Source of the DNA: Planotetraspora sp. A-T 1434
GTDB taxonomy: Bacteria > Actinomycetota > Actinomycetes > Streptosporangiales > Streptosporangiaceae
Length of the DNA: 64,000 nucleotides
Direction: 5' to 3'
Assembly (NCBI RefSeq): GCF_025420585.1
Contig: NZ_JAOEGB010000005.1
Span: 1 to 64,000 of the forward strand
The stretch's first letter is position 1. Each line of letters opens with the position of its first letter. Position numbers and translations under genes: made by a program. The notes below the pieces were generated by a model. The model made no database searches. It worked only from the letters and a program-made list of their open reading frames with translations, and was not told the origin of the DNA. Of this stretch, positions 25,282-39,103 are shown in pieces.

Positions 25282-26493
25282 GTGCGCGTGGTCGTGCGGA
25301 ACGTCATGGGCGGACGCGCCCTCGCGGTGGCGCCCGTCTTGGCGCTCGGGGCGCTGGGGGCCCTTGGGGCGTCGGGGGTGCTCGGGGTGCTCGTGGTGCT
25401 CGGGGCCTGTGCTCCCGAGCCGCCGACGTCCCCGGCCGCCATCGTGACACCGCCCCCGCACGCCGCGAGGCCGTCGGCGCCTCCGCCGTCGCCCGAGCCG
25501 CTCCACGTCTACGCGGCCGACAAGCCGGGAATGATCAGCCCGATGGCCGCGGGCTTCCCCTCGCTCGTCTACGTTCCCAACAGCGAGAGCGACACCGTCG
25601 ACGTCATCGACCCGAAGACCTACAAGATCATCCGGCACTTCCCGGTCGGCGGCCGCCCGCAGCACGTCGTGCCCTCCTGGGACCTGAAGACGCTGTGGGT
25701 CAACAACAACACGGGCAACTCCCTCACCCCGATAGACCCGCGGACCGGTGAACCCGGCAAGCCTGTGCAGGTTGAGGATCCCTACAACCTGTACTTCACG
25801 CCGGACGGCCGCTACGCGCTCGTCATGGCGGAGCGTAACAACGAGCTCGACCTCCGCGACCCGCACACCATGCGCCTGGAGCATTCGCTGCCACTGCCCT
25901 GCCGCGGGATCAACCACGGCGACTTCACCGCCGACGGCTCCGTCTTCCTCGCCAGCTGCGAGTTCTCCGGCGAGCTCGTCGCCATCGACTGGAAGCGGCC
26001 GCGGGTGCGGCACGTGATCGAATTGAGCCAACGGAGCATGCCGCAGGACGTGAAGCTCTCGCCCGACGGCACGGTGTTCTACGTGGCCGACATGAGCCGG
26101 GACGGGCTCTGGCTTATCGACGCCGCCACCTTCAAAAAGATCGGGTTCATGAGGACAGGCGCGGGAGCGCACGGCCTGTACGTCAGCCGCGACTCCCGAG
26201 ATCTTTACGTCTCCAACCGGGGAGCCGGATCGGTCTCCGTCGTCTCGTTCGCGAGACGCGAGGTGGTCGGCACCTGGCACATACCGGGTGGCGGCTCGCC
26301 CGACATGGGCGGCCTGTCGGCCGACGGCCGGAGGCTCTGGCTGAGCGGCCGCTATGACGGTGTCGTCTACGTGTTCTCTACCGTGACCGGCAGGCTCATC
26401 CACAAGATCCATGTGGGCAGCGGGCCGCACGGACTGTGCGTCTACCCGCAGCCCGGCCGCTACTCACTCGGCCACACCGGAATCTTCCGATGA
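25282..26493 (+). CDS. Surface lipoprotein with YncE-like beta-propeller
   Basis: About 404 residues. A hydrophobic signal ends in the lipobox VLGAC, followed by a Pro-rich linker (EPPTSPAAIVTPPPHAARPS) and a seven-bladed propeller of YVTN/YncE repeats: SLVYVPNSESDTVDVIDPKT, TPDGRYALVMAERN, SPDGTVFYVADMSRDG, SRDSRDLYVSNRGAGSVSVV. GTG 25282 is preferred because GGGGGT lies upstream and it gives an Arg-containing n-region; ATG 25306 is a valid alternative. The stop overlaps the next ATG by 4 bases, coupling it to a deacetylase-like lipoprotein. Propellers of this kind bind ligands or partners outside the membrane; no enzyme motif is visible. Confidence 0.8.
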   Translation: MRVVVRNVMGGRALAVAPVLALGALGALGASGVLGVLVVLGACAPEPPTSPAAIVTPPPHAARPSAPPPSPEPLHVYAADKPGMISPMAAGFPSLVYVPNSESDTVDVIDPKTYKIIRHFPVGGRPQHVVPSWDLKTLWVNNNTGNSLTPIDPRTGEPGKPVQVEDPYNLYFTPDGRYALVMAERNNELDLRDPHTMRLEHSLPLPCRGINHGDFTADGSVFLASCEFSGELVAIDWKRPRVRHVIELSQRSMPQDVKLSPDGTVFYVADMSRDGLWLIDAATFKKIGFMRTGAGAHGLYVSRDSRDLYVSNRGAGSVSVVSFARREVVGTWHIPGGGSPDMGGLSADGRRLWLSGRYDGVVYVFSTVTGRLIHKIHVGSGPHGLCVYPQPGRYSLGHTGIFR

Positions 26494-27248
26494 AGGCGCC
26501 GATGAGGCGGCGCGGGTTCCTGCTCCTGGCCGGTCTGTGGACGGCGGCGTCCGGCTGCTCGGGACAGGCGCCGGGCCTCGCCGCGCGGCCGGAGCCGGCT
26601 CCGGCCACGAAGCCGGTGCCCACCCCTGGACCGGTGCCCCGCCGGCTCCCGCCCGAGGTCGAGCACGGGCCGCGGAACCGGCCGCTCGTGGCCCTGACCT
26701 TCCACGGCGCCGGACCCCGCCGGCTCGCCGAGCAGGTCCTCGCGGCGATCGAGCGGACTGGGGGAGCGGCGACGATCCTCGCGGTCGGCACCTGGCTCGA
26801 CCAGTATCCCGCGATCGCCCGGCGCATCCTCGACGGCGGCCATGACCTCGGCAACCACACCCAGCATCACCTCGACATCTCGACGATGGACGCGTCCGCC
26901 GCTCGCGAGGAGATCGAGGAGTGCGCCGCGCGCCTGCGGGCGCTCACCGGATCGGCCGGTTCGTGGTTCCGGCCGTCGGCGAGCCGGGTCGCCACGCCGC
27001 TCATCCGCCGGCTGTCGGCCGACGCCGGCTATCGCACCTGCCTCTCGTATGACGTCGACTCGCTCGACTACACCGACCCCGGCCCGGCCGCCGTGACGGC
27101 CAACGTCCTCAGCGCCGTACGGCCCGGCTCGATCATCAGCCTGCACCTCGGCCATCCCGGTACGGCTGCCGCCCTGCCCGCGATGCTGGACGGCCTCAAG
27201 CACAAGGCGCTGCGGCCCGTCACCGTGACAGCGCTCCTGGCACCGTGA
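26490..27248 (+). CDS. NodB-fold polysaccharide deacetylase homologue lacking the catalytic Asp pair
   Basis: A 252-residue lipoprotein (RRRGFLLLAGLWTAASGC lipobox) with a Pro/Ala linker to about residue 60 and a NodB domain. The second metal motif is intact (LGNHTQHHLD, with His-Thr-x-x-His), but motif 1, normally TFDDGP, reads TFHGAG, removing both the catalytic and the metal-binding Asp. Motif 3 (R-P-P-x-G) reads FRPSAS, and the C-terminal LHLGH retains His. It may use altered metal chemistry or act as a glycan-binding protein. Translationally coupled to the upstream propeller lipoprotein, which probably is its partner. Confidence 0.85.
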   Translation: MKAPMRRRGFLLLAGLWTAASGCSGQAPGLAARPEPAPATKPVPTPGPVPRRLPPEVEHGPRNRPLVALTFHGAGPRRLAEQVLAAIERTGGAATILAVGTWLDQYPAIARRILDGGHDLGNHTQHHLDISTMDASAAREEIEECAARLRALTGSAGSWFRPSASRVATPLIRRLSADAGYRTCLSYDVDSLDYTDPGPAAVTANVLSAVRPGSIISLHLGHPGTAAALPAMLDGLKHKALRPVTVTALLAP

Positions 27249-27294
27249 ACCTCGGTTTCAACCTCGGTCGGAGCCTGGTGGCGCAGAGAGTGGT

Positions 27295-27329
27295 GGCGCT
27301 CCCGGCCGGTTGACGCGGCGAGGAGCGCC
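27295..27329. terminator. Probable bidirectional terminator hairpin
   Basis: GGCGCTCC and GGAGCGCC are perfect 8-base arms with a 19-base loop, placed in the gap between the convergent ends of the deacetylase-like and SPW genes. No T-run, as usual in actinomycetes. Confidence 0.5.
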
Positions 27330-27350
27330 GATCCGCGGATGACGTGTCCG

Positions 27351-27806
27351 CTAGGGCGTCGGCCTGCGGAAACCGCCGCCGCCCGGCCGGCCGCGCTCGG
27401 CCATGCCGAACCGCATGGTGGCCAGGCCCAGGAGCAGGATGATCGCGCCCGTGATCACGTTGTTCACGACCGTCCCCGTGGTCGCGTGTCCGCGGATGAC
27501 CCACGGCGCGACGATGGTCCACACGCCGATGGCGGGTGCGACCCAGGAGATGCCGTAGGTGCGGCCAAACGCCGAGCTGAACCCGAGTGCCAAGAGCGCG
27601 ACCAGGATGCCCGTGATCAGGTTGTTGACGGTGAACGGGCTCAATCTATGGAACCCGACGATCCAGGGCGAGAGCGCGAGATACGTGCCCGCCAGCAGTG
27701 TGAGGCCGTCGGCCAGCTGCGCCCTCGGATTCGCCGCGGCGGCCTCGTAGCGTGCGCGCATCTGCACGATGTCCGGATGCGTCCCGATGTCTGCGGGGTG
27801 CGTCAT
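27351..27806 (-). CDS. SPW-repeat membrane protein
   Basis: A 151-residue membrane protein with two SPW repeats (LALSPWIVGF and WTIVAPWVIRG), each followed by an Asn-containing helix (VNNLITGILVALLALG, VNNVITGAIILLLGLA), giving four membrane helices. ATG 27806 is chosen because GGGTGG lies 9 bases upstream; the frame is also open 4 codons further. The family is widespread in actinomycetes and often stress-linked, but its function is unknown. It is divergent from the CsbD gene. Confidence 0.85.
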   Translation of the reverse strand: MTHPADIGTHPDIVQMRARYEAAAANPRAQLADGLTLLAGTYLALSPWIVGFHRLSPFTVNNLITGILVALLALGFSSAFGRTYGISWVAPAIGVWTIVAPWVIRGHATTGTVVNNVITGAIILLLGLATMRFGMAERGRPGGGGFRRPTP

Positions 27807-27894
27807 CTGGCACACCACCCTTCTGAGGCGTGGAAGATTCCCTCTTTCCTACCTTACGCCTGATTCGTCCGTTTAATCCTGATTCGGGATGGCG

Positions 27895-27908
27895 GTGACG
27901 TGCGTCAC
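27895..27908. promoter_or_regulatory. Inverted repeat GTGACG-TG-CGTCAC
   Basis: Perfect 6-base arms around a 2-base centre in the divergent gap between SPW and CsbD genes. Its placement suggests a regulator site affecting one or both genes. Confidence 0.4.
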
Positions 27909-27914
27909 TACTGG

Positions 27915-27938
27915 GAGGGGCCCGTGTTTAGGCCCCTC
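27915..27938 (+). promoter_or_regulatory. Perfect hairpin overlapping the putative CsbD promoter
   Basis: GAGGGGCC and GGCCCCTC pair perfectly around an 8-base loop containing GTTTA. GTTT followed about 14 bases later by GGGGAA resembles the actinomycete SigB-type promoter (GTTT...GGGTAT), which would place the -35 element in the hairpin loop, 55 to 80 bases before the CsbD start. Confidence 0.4.
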
Positions 27939-27992
27939 ACCAGGGGAAAGGGGAACGCCACGAATCCGTGAGACCCGCGAGGGAGCGAACCT

Positions 27993-28187
27993 ATGGGGAC
28001 CGAGGACAAGTTCAACAACAAGGCCGAAGAGTTCGCCGGAAAGGCGAAGGAGGGCCTCGGCAAGGTCACCGACGACGAGAGTCTCGAGGCCGAGGGCCGG
28101 GCCGACCAGAGCAAGAGCCACGTCAAGCAGGCCGGCGAGAAGGTCAAGGACGCCGCCGGCAAGGTCAAGGACGCCTTCAAGGATTGA
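27993..28187 (+). CDS. CsbD-family general stress protein
   Basis: A 64-residue, highly charged, helix-prone protein: AEEFAGKAKEGLGKVTDDES then AEGRADQSKSHVKQAGEKVK and AAGKVKDAFKD. This is the typical CsbD plan, with Lys/Asp/Glu/Ala/Gly repeats. GAGGGAG precedes the ATG. In other Gram-positives members are among the most strongly SigB-induced genes, though the molecular function is not known. Confidence 0.92.
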   Translation: MGTEDKFNNKAEEFAGKAKEGLGKVTDDESLEAEGRADQSKSHVKQAGEKVKDAAGKVKDAFKD

Positions 28188-28202
28188 TCAAGTGGCAGGC
28201 GT

Positions 28203-28260
28203 GGGGACGAGGGACGGCTGGAGATCTCGGCATCGTCGCGTGCCGCGTCCGCTCGTCCCC
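28203..28260. terminator. Long-loop inverted repeat after CsbD
   Basis: GGGGACGAG and CTCGTCCCC are perfect 9-base arms about 40 bases apart, directly between the convergent ends of CsbD and the small hydrophobic gene. A bidirectional terminator is likely. Confidence 0.45.
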
Positions 28261-28287
28261 GGGGCCGTGATTCCCTGGAGGCGGGGC

Positions 28288-28461
28288 TCAGGCGGCTTGG
28301 GGGAAGGTGACGCGGAACCCGGACGTGACGAGGGACTGCACGAGGCGCATGAGGAGCGCCTCCAGGAGCATCAGAGCCGCCTTGGCGAGGATGGCGGCGA
28401 GGAATTCAGACACTTGATACCTCATTGGGACAAAATTACGTTCCAGGGCATAGTGTCCCAT
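28288..28461 (-). CDS. Small hydrophobic protein downstream of the P-type ATPase
   Basis: A 57-residue frame. The C-terminal part (VSEFLAAILAKAALMLLE then ALLMRLVQSLVTSGF) is a long helix with regularly spaced Glu, Lys and Arg on a hydrophobic background. ATG 28461 is chosen for AGGT six bases upstream; ATG 28425 is an alternative giving 45 residues. The upstream half is unusually A/T-rich for this genome. It follows the ATPase gene by 56 bases on the same strand, so it could be a membrane micropeptide working with the pump. I do not recognise the family. Confidence 0.5.
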   Translation of the reverse strand: MGHYALERNFVPMRYQVSEFLAAILAKAALMLLEALLMRLVQSLVTSGFRVTFPQAA

Positions 28462-28517
28462 AAACATACCTAAAACGGCATAGCTCAGGTTACCGTTCGG
28501 TGAACGATCGGTGGCCG

Positions 28518-33125
<4,608 letters not shown>

Positions 33126-33497
33126 GTCGTCTCCGGTGGTCAAAGGTTTGGAAGGCGCGACGGGATCCTCGGACCGGCCACGGGTGATCGGTCCGGCCTA
33201 CACGAATGCCCATCAGAGACGCAGGGCGACTCCTGCCGGGCCACGGCTGGGCGGGGCGAGCCGGCGAGCACATCCCTCACCCGGCGTCCGCCGTACGCGT
33301 GCCCTCACATGGCGTTCGTCATATGGCATTCGCCCGCGCGGCGTTCCCCACGGTGGATAAGCCACTGCGCGTCCGCGCCGGCAAGTGCGTCCGCGGCGAG
33401 TGCTTGACGGCGCGTACGTCCGTGCATACGTCTGGCATGCGGGAAGCCACGCCCCGCCGCGACCTGTCATGACGGGGTGGGCGTGGCCTGCGTGCCG
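33126..33497. other. Intergenic region upstream of the P-type ATPase
   Basis: About 370 bases without a convincing gene. Open frames here have no ribosome site, and their codon usage is random. It presumably contains the ATPase promoter (minus strand); no consensus element stands out. Confidence 0.5.
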
Positions 33498-34217
33498 TTA
33501 CCTGGTGGATGTGCCGGAGCGTGCGGTCGCGGTGCTCCTCGGCTGCCTCCCGGTCTCTGTCCTCGGCTCTGTCCCTGACGCCGTCTCGGTCCGGGACGTC
33601 CTCGCTCTGGACGTGGTCCCCGCTCCCGAGGTCGTCCCGGCCCTGGACGCCGTCCCGGCTCTGGACGCTGTGCCTGCTCGGGACGTCGTGCCGGCTCCCG
33701 GCGTCGCCCGCGTTCTGGGCTTCGCGGTTCTTGAGGCCGCGCCCGCTCTCGTAGCCGTCCTCGGCCGCGCCTCCGCGCCGGCGCCCTCGGCCGCCTGTTC
33801 GGCCGGACGCTCGGCGGTCCGCGTGGTCCTCGGAGGCGTGGTGTCCCTCTGCCCGCGCAGAGGGGACCAGCGCTGCTCGCGGGTGCGCTGCGCGATCATC
33901 GTCCCCGCGCCGATAGCGGCCGCCACCGGCCAGTCGATCAAGCCGAGGACCGCGAGCGCGCCGAGCCCGCCGTAGTAGACCACCCGCTCGGGCGGAGGCA
34001 GGAAGGTGCGCGCGATGTCCATGGCCTGCCCCATCTCGCGCCGGCTGACATGCGGCAGCTCCACATGCGGCAGATGCAGCTCCGGCGGCCTTACCTGGAT
34101 GCGCAGGAAGGGCAGGTTCAGGTTGAACTGGTGACTCGTGTCCTCCGCCATCGCGGGCCGGGGCGGTTCGGGCGCCGTACGCGCGCGGGACGGACGTGTC
34201 GTCTGGGTCACTGTCAT
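33498..34217 (-). CDS. Hypothetical membrane protein with a repetitive Arg/Ala/Gly/Thr tail
   Basis: A 239-residue protein. Residues ~30-75 hold a paired motif (PPELHLPHVELPHVSRREM), then one or two membrane helices (YYGGLGALAVLGLIDWPVAAAIGAG), then a low-complexity basic tail of ~110 residues with RAGTTS/RAGTAS units. The ATG has GGAGGAACC upstream. The tail should be disordered and positively charged, suited to binding nucleic acid or wall polymers. It lies 370 bases upstream of the large ATPase gene on the same strand. Function unknown. Confidence 0.75.
   Translation of the reverse strand: MTVTQTTRPSRARTAPEPPRPAMAEDTSHQFNLNLPFLRIQVRPPELHLPHVELPHVSRREMGQAMDIARTFLPPPERVVYYGGLGALAVLGLIDWPVAAAIGAGTMIAQRTREQRWSPLRGQRDTTPPRTTRTAERPAEQAAEGAGAEARPRTATRAGAASRTAKPRTRATPGAGTTSRAGTASRAGTASRAGTTSGAGTTSRARTSRTETASGTEPRTETGRQPRSTATARSGTSTR
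33585..33720 (-). repeat. Degenerate tandem repeats in the tail of the membrane-protein gene
   Basis: Units of roughly 15-18 bases coding RAG(T/A)(T/S)(S) recur about six times. They are imperfect, so this is an older, diverging repeat tract. Confidence 0.6.
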
Positions 34218-34391
34218 GGTTCCTCCCCCGAGGGAACTCCCCGATGTGACGGTGGGGCTGGTCTAGCCACCCGTGAGGTCCACGAGTGAGAACGACCTAT
34301 CCATCCTCCGTCGTGATATCAGGGGTTTCTGCTGCTTACAGGTGTTATTTGCCCACTTTTGCAGGATCCATCGTGGTCTGGGGCAGGCGCC

Positions 34392-35360
34392 TCAGCGATC
34401 CATGACATGGAGGGACGGCGAGCTCAGGCTCAGGGGTTCCGGCCCCCGAGAGCCGCACACCACGACGTCCGCCACCCTGGCGCCGAACAGCTCGGGCAGG
34501 AAGATGCCCGGTTCCAGGCACACCGTCATACCGGGCGAGAAGACCTCGTCCGACGCGGGCCGGGGGCCCTCCTCGGGGCTGAGCCCGATGCCGCGCGCCT
34601 GCCGTCCGGCGGCGTAGTGCCCGTAACCGCTGCCGTCGATCACCTCCCTGGCGATCCTGGCGGGCTCGGCGGCCGGGACGCCGGGCCGTACGGCCTCCAG
34701 CGCGGCGTGCTGTGCGGAGAGGACCACGGAGTACATCGCCTCGAAGTCGTCGGGCGGCTCGGCCACCGCGAAGACCCGGGCGACCTCCGCGCAGTAGCCG
34801 TCCCACCGGCCGCACACCGAGACGAGCAGCGCGTCCCCCGGATTGATCACCCGGTCGCAGGGCGTGTGCGCGGCGACGGCCGTGTGCTCGCCGGCCGCGA
34901 CGACGACGGAGATCACGTCCTCGCAGCCGGTCTCCGCGAGCACGGCCCGGAGCCGGAAGGCCATCGCCCGCTCGGTCGCGCCGAACCACGCAAGCTCGCG
35001 AGCGGACAGCAGCACCGCGTCCGCCGCCGAGGCCGCACGCCGCATCGCGGCCACCTCCTCCGGCCGCTTCCGCAGCCGCAGCGGGGCCAGCACGGCCGAC
35101 GCCAGCATCAGCTCGGTGTCCAGCCCCAGCGCGAACAGCTCCGACGCCCGCATCTCGGGATCGACGGCCACACGGCGGGCCGACGAGGGGATGAGCGCCG
35201 CCGCCTCGGCGGGAGCGGCCACCGTGCTGAGCGGCCCGTCGGGGGTTAGGACCAGGTAGCCGCCCCCACGGCCGCCCAGATAGCGGAAATCGGGGGAGGG
35301 GCGCAGCACCAGGGCATCGGCCCCCGCCTCGGCCATTCCCGCCCGCACATCCTCGATCAT
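34392..35360 (-). CDS. M24 (pita-bread fold) protein, metal ligands largely lost
   Basis: A 322-residue relative of Xaa-Pro aminopeptidase/creatinase with an N-terminal creatinase-like domain and a C-terminal pita-bread fold. In active M24 peptidases the metal ligands are D, D, H, E, E. Here LLVSVCGRWDGYCAEVARVF has Ser and Glu for the two Asps, GHYAAGRQARGIGLSPEE lacks the ligand His, MTVCLEPGIFLP keeps the first Glu, and ARVADVVVC replaces the second with Ala. It may work without metal, like creatinase, or be a binding protein. It closes the oligopeptide transporter operon, 5 bases after the last ATPase gene. Confidence 0.85.
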   Translation of the reverse strand: MIEDVRAGMAEAGADALVLRPSPDFRYLGGRGGGYLVLTPDGPLSTVAAPAEAAALIPSSARRVAVDPEMRASELFALGLDTELMLASAVLAPLRLRKRPEEVAAMRRAASAADAVLLSARELAWFGATERAMAFRLRAVLAETGCEDVISVVVAAGEHTAVAAHTPCDRVINPGDALLVSVCGRWDGYCAEVARVFAVAEPPDDFEAMYSVVLSAQHAALEAVRPGVPAAEPARIAREVIDGSGYGHYAAGRQARGIGLSPEEGPRPASDEVFSPGMTVCLEPGIFLPELFGARVADVVVCGSRGPEPLSLSSPSLHVMDR

Positions 35361-35365
35361 GCCGT

Positions 35366-36303
35366 TCAGGCCGGTCCGGTCGTCGCCGGCCTCGTCGTGG
35401 GTTCGTGCAGCCAGCAGGCGACCGGGCCGAACTCGGGCTCCCGATCCCGGCAGATGTCCATCACGAGCGGGCAGCGCGGGTGGAACCGGCAGCCCGAGGG
35501 CGGATCGGCCGGGTCCGGAACGTCTCCCGGCAGCTCCGCCGGGAGCACGCCCGCGCCGTCCGGGGCGGGGATCGCGCCGAGCAGGGCCCGGGTGTACGGA
35601 TGTCTCGGATCGGCCCAGACCTCGGCCGTCGGCCCGGTCTCCACGATCTTCCCGAGATACATCACCGCGATCCGGTCCGCGATCAGCCGCACCACGGACA
35701 GGTCGTGGCTGATGAACAGCAGGCCCGCGCCGGACTCCACGGCCAGGTCGCGCATGAGCCTCGCCACCTGCGACTGGGCCGAGGCGTCGAGCGCGGAGAT
35801 CGGCTCGTCCCCGATCAGCAGGGACGGCCCGGCCGCCAGAGCCCTGGCGATCGCGATCCGCTGCCGCTGGCCGCCGGAGAACTCGTGCGGGAACCGCCGG
35901 GCGAAGTCGCGCGGCAGCCCCACCCGTTCCAGCAGGTCGGCCGGGGTGGTCGCCGTGTCACCCGCCGTACGGAGCCCGTCGGCGATCTGGGCTCCCACCC
36001 GGCGGCGCGGGTTGAGCGAGGCGTAGGGGTCCTGGAAGACCATCTGGACCCCGGTCAGCGTCCGGTCCCGGCGGCGCAGGCCGAGCGGGGTGACGAGGTG
36101 GCCGCCGACCTCGATCTTCCCGGAGGCGGCCGGGTGGAGGCCGCAGACCGCGCGGGCCAGGGTCGACTTGCCGCATCCGGACTCGCCGACGAGACCGACC
36201 ACCTCCCCGGCCTCGACGGTCAGGCTGGCCCCCGCGACGGCACGCACATGGGGACGGCCGGGCGCGCGGTGCTCGACGACCAGATCGTCCACGGTCAACA
36301 GCG

Positions 36304-36307
<4 letters not shown>
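35366..36307 (-). CDS. Oligopeptide/dipeptide ABC transporter ATP-binding protein (OppF/DppF type)
   Basis: A 313-residue ATPase: Walker A GESGCGKST, signature FSGGQRQR, Walker B LLIGDEPISALD and H-loop LLFISHDLSVV, followed by the C-terminal Cys-rich oligopeptide-transporter extension (GCRFHPRCPLVMDICRDREPEF) typical of iron-sulfur-binding Opp/Dpp ATPases. The ATG at 36307 overlaps the OppD stop by 4 bases. Confidence 0.93.
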
Positions 36308-37133
<826 letters not shown>

Positions 37134-37137
<4 letters not shown>

Positions 37138-38024
37138 AGCGCACGCTCCTTGATGGCGCGGGCGGTCCGGGGGTCGAGCGCGTCCCGCAGCGTGTCGCCG
37201 AGGAAGTTGAACGCCAGGACCACGGTCAGAATGGCCAGGCCGGGGAACGTCGCGACCCACCAGCTGTCGAACACCTCCACGCCCGAGGCGACCATCGCGC
37301 CCCATTCCGGGGAGGGGGGCTTCGCGCCGAGGCCGAGGAACGACAGGCCGGACAGCAGCAGCAGCGCGGTGCCGATGTCGAGGGTCGCGAGCACCAGGAC
37401 GGGGCCCGTGACGTTGGGCAGGACGTCGACCCGCAGGGACCGCCACGCGGAGAACCCGAGAAGCCGGCCGCTCACCACGAACTCGCGCCCCCGCACGCCC
37501 AGCACGAGCCCGCGGGTCACGCGGGCGTAGGCGGGCCAGGCGACGACCAGCACGGCGAGCACGGCGTTGGTCAGACTCGCCCCCAGGGCGGCCGCCACGA
37601 CCATGGCGAGGATCACGGTGGGGAAGGCGAACACGAGGTCGGCCAGCCGCATGATCGTCTCATCCGCCCACTTACCGAAATATCCGGCGACGGCTCCCAG
37701 CAGGCCCCCGATCAGGACCGACAGCACCACGAGGAGCAGCGTGAGCGGGATCGAGACCCGCGCGCCGTACATCACCCTGCTGAGGACGTCCCGGCCGAGC
37801 TGGTCGGTGCCGAACCAGTGCCCGGAGCCCGGCGGCGCGAGCCGCGGCAGGTCCTGGGCGAGCGGATCGTGCGGCGCCAGCAGGGGAGCGGCGAGCGCGA
37901 CCACGATCCAGGCGACCGCCACGACGCCCCCGGCGACCGCGAGGGGCTGCCGCCATGCCTCCGGCAATCGCGCGGTCAGGCTCCCACCTGTCAGACTCCC
38001 ACGGAGACCCGCACGTCGTTTCAC
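37134..38024 (-). CDS. Oligopeptide/dipeptide ABC transporter permease (OppC/DppC type)
   Basis: A 296-residue permease with six hydrophobic helices, the N-terminal GTDQLGRDVLSRVMYGARVS block and the DppC-type SGRLLGFSAWRSLRVDVLPNV loop that docks the ATPase. The GTG at 38024 overlaps the OppB stop. Forms a heterodimer with the next gene product. Confidence 0.93.
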
Positions 38025-39103
38025 GAGACCCTCACTCTCGGGTCGATGACGCCGTACAGGACGTCGACGACGAGGTTGATGATCAGGTAGACCCCGCCCA
38101 CCACCAGGCCGACGCCCATGACGGCGGGCAGGTCGAGGGTCGTGGCGCTCTTGTAGGCGTACTGGCCGACGCCGGGCCACGCGAAGACCGCCTCGACGAG
38201 GACCGTGCCGGACAGCAGGCTGCCGAACGCGAGACCGGCCACCGTGATGATCGGCACGAGCGCCGGGCGCACGACGTACCGGAACAGGATCACCCGTCCC
38301 GGCAGGCCCTTCGCGCGGGCCGCGCGCACGTAGTCCTGCCCGAGCACCTCCAGCACCGCCGATCGGGTGAAGCGGGTGAGCAGGCCGATCGTGTAGAGGG
38401 CCAGCACGAGCGCCGGAGCGATCAGGTGCCCGATGGCGGACGAGAACACGTCCCACTGGCCCGCGAGCGCGGAGTCGATCGTGTAAAGGCCCGTGACGTG
38501 CGGCGGAGCGGTCATGCCCGGGTCGATCCGGCCGCTGCCCGGCGTGACCTGCAGCCGGTAGAAGAAGATGTAGAACGCCACCAGCGCCAGCCAGAACGTC
38601 GGCACCGAGATGCCCACCAGGCTCAGGACGCGCAGCACGTGGTCGGGTAGCCGGTCCCGGCGCAGCGCCGCGAACACGCCGAACGCCACGCCCAGCACGA
38701 GGGAGACCAGGATCGCGGCCCCCGCCAGCTCGAGCGTGGCCGGCACGAAGTCGGCCAGGTCCTCGCTGACCGGGCGGTGGCTCTGCTGGCTCTCCCCGAG
38801 GTCGCCGTGGACCAGGCCGCCGAGATACAGCAGGTACTGCTGCGGGAGCGGCTTGTCGAGGCCGTGGTCCGCCCGCCACTGGGCCACGATCGCCGGGTCC
38901 CCGAGCGCCCGCTGGCCGAGGTTGGCCGACACCGGGTCGCCCGGGACCAGGTTGGTCAGCACGAACGTGACCAGCGTGATCCCGAGCGCCAGCAGCAGCG
39001 CGGTGACGACCCTGCGGACCAGGAACCGGGCCAGCGGGCTCCTCTTGCGCGAAGCCCTACTGGGTGCCTTGCCCGTTTTACTTGGTGCCGAGGTCGGCGA
39101 CAT
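38021..39103 (-). CDS. Oligopeptide/dipeptide ABC transporter permease (OppB/DppB type)
   Basis: A 360-residue permease. The first helix region (FLVRRVVTALLLALGITLVTF), NLVPGDP and the ATPase-docking loop DYVRAARAKGLPGRVILFRY identify DppB. The ATG at 39103 lies 26 bases inside the binding-protein gene; this long overlap means strong translational coupling, and no internal ATG fits better. Confidence 0.92.
   Translation of the reverse strand: MSPTSAPSKTGKAPSRASRKRSPLARFLVRRVVTALLLALGITLVTFVLTNLVPGDPVSANLGQRALGDPAIVAQWRADHGLDKPLPQQYLLYLGGLVHGDLGESQQSHRPVSEDLADFVPATLELAGAAILVSLVLGVAFGVFAALRRDRLPDHVLRVLSLVGISVPTFWLALVAFYIFFYRLQVTPGSGRIDPGMTAPPHVTGLYTIDSALAGQWDVFSSAIGHLIAPALVLALYTIGLLTRFTRSAVLEVLGQDYVRAARAKGLPGRVILFRYVVRPALVPIITVAGLAFGSLLSGTVLVEAVFAWPGVGQYAYKSATTLDLPAVMGVGLVVGGVYLIINLVVDVLYGVIDPRVRVS

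Noticed and set aside
27841-27892. A second SigB-like promoter pointing at the CsbD gene (GTTTAAT then GGGATGG)
   Set aside because: Spacing of 11 bases is too short for the stress-sigma pattern, and the hairpin-associated copy fits better.
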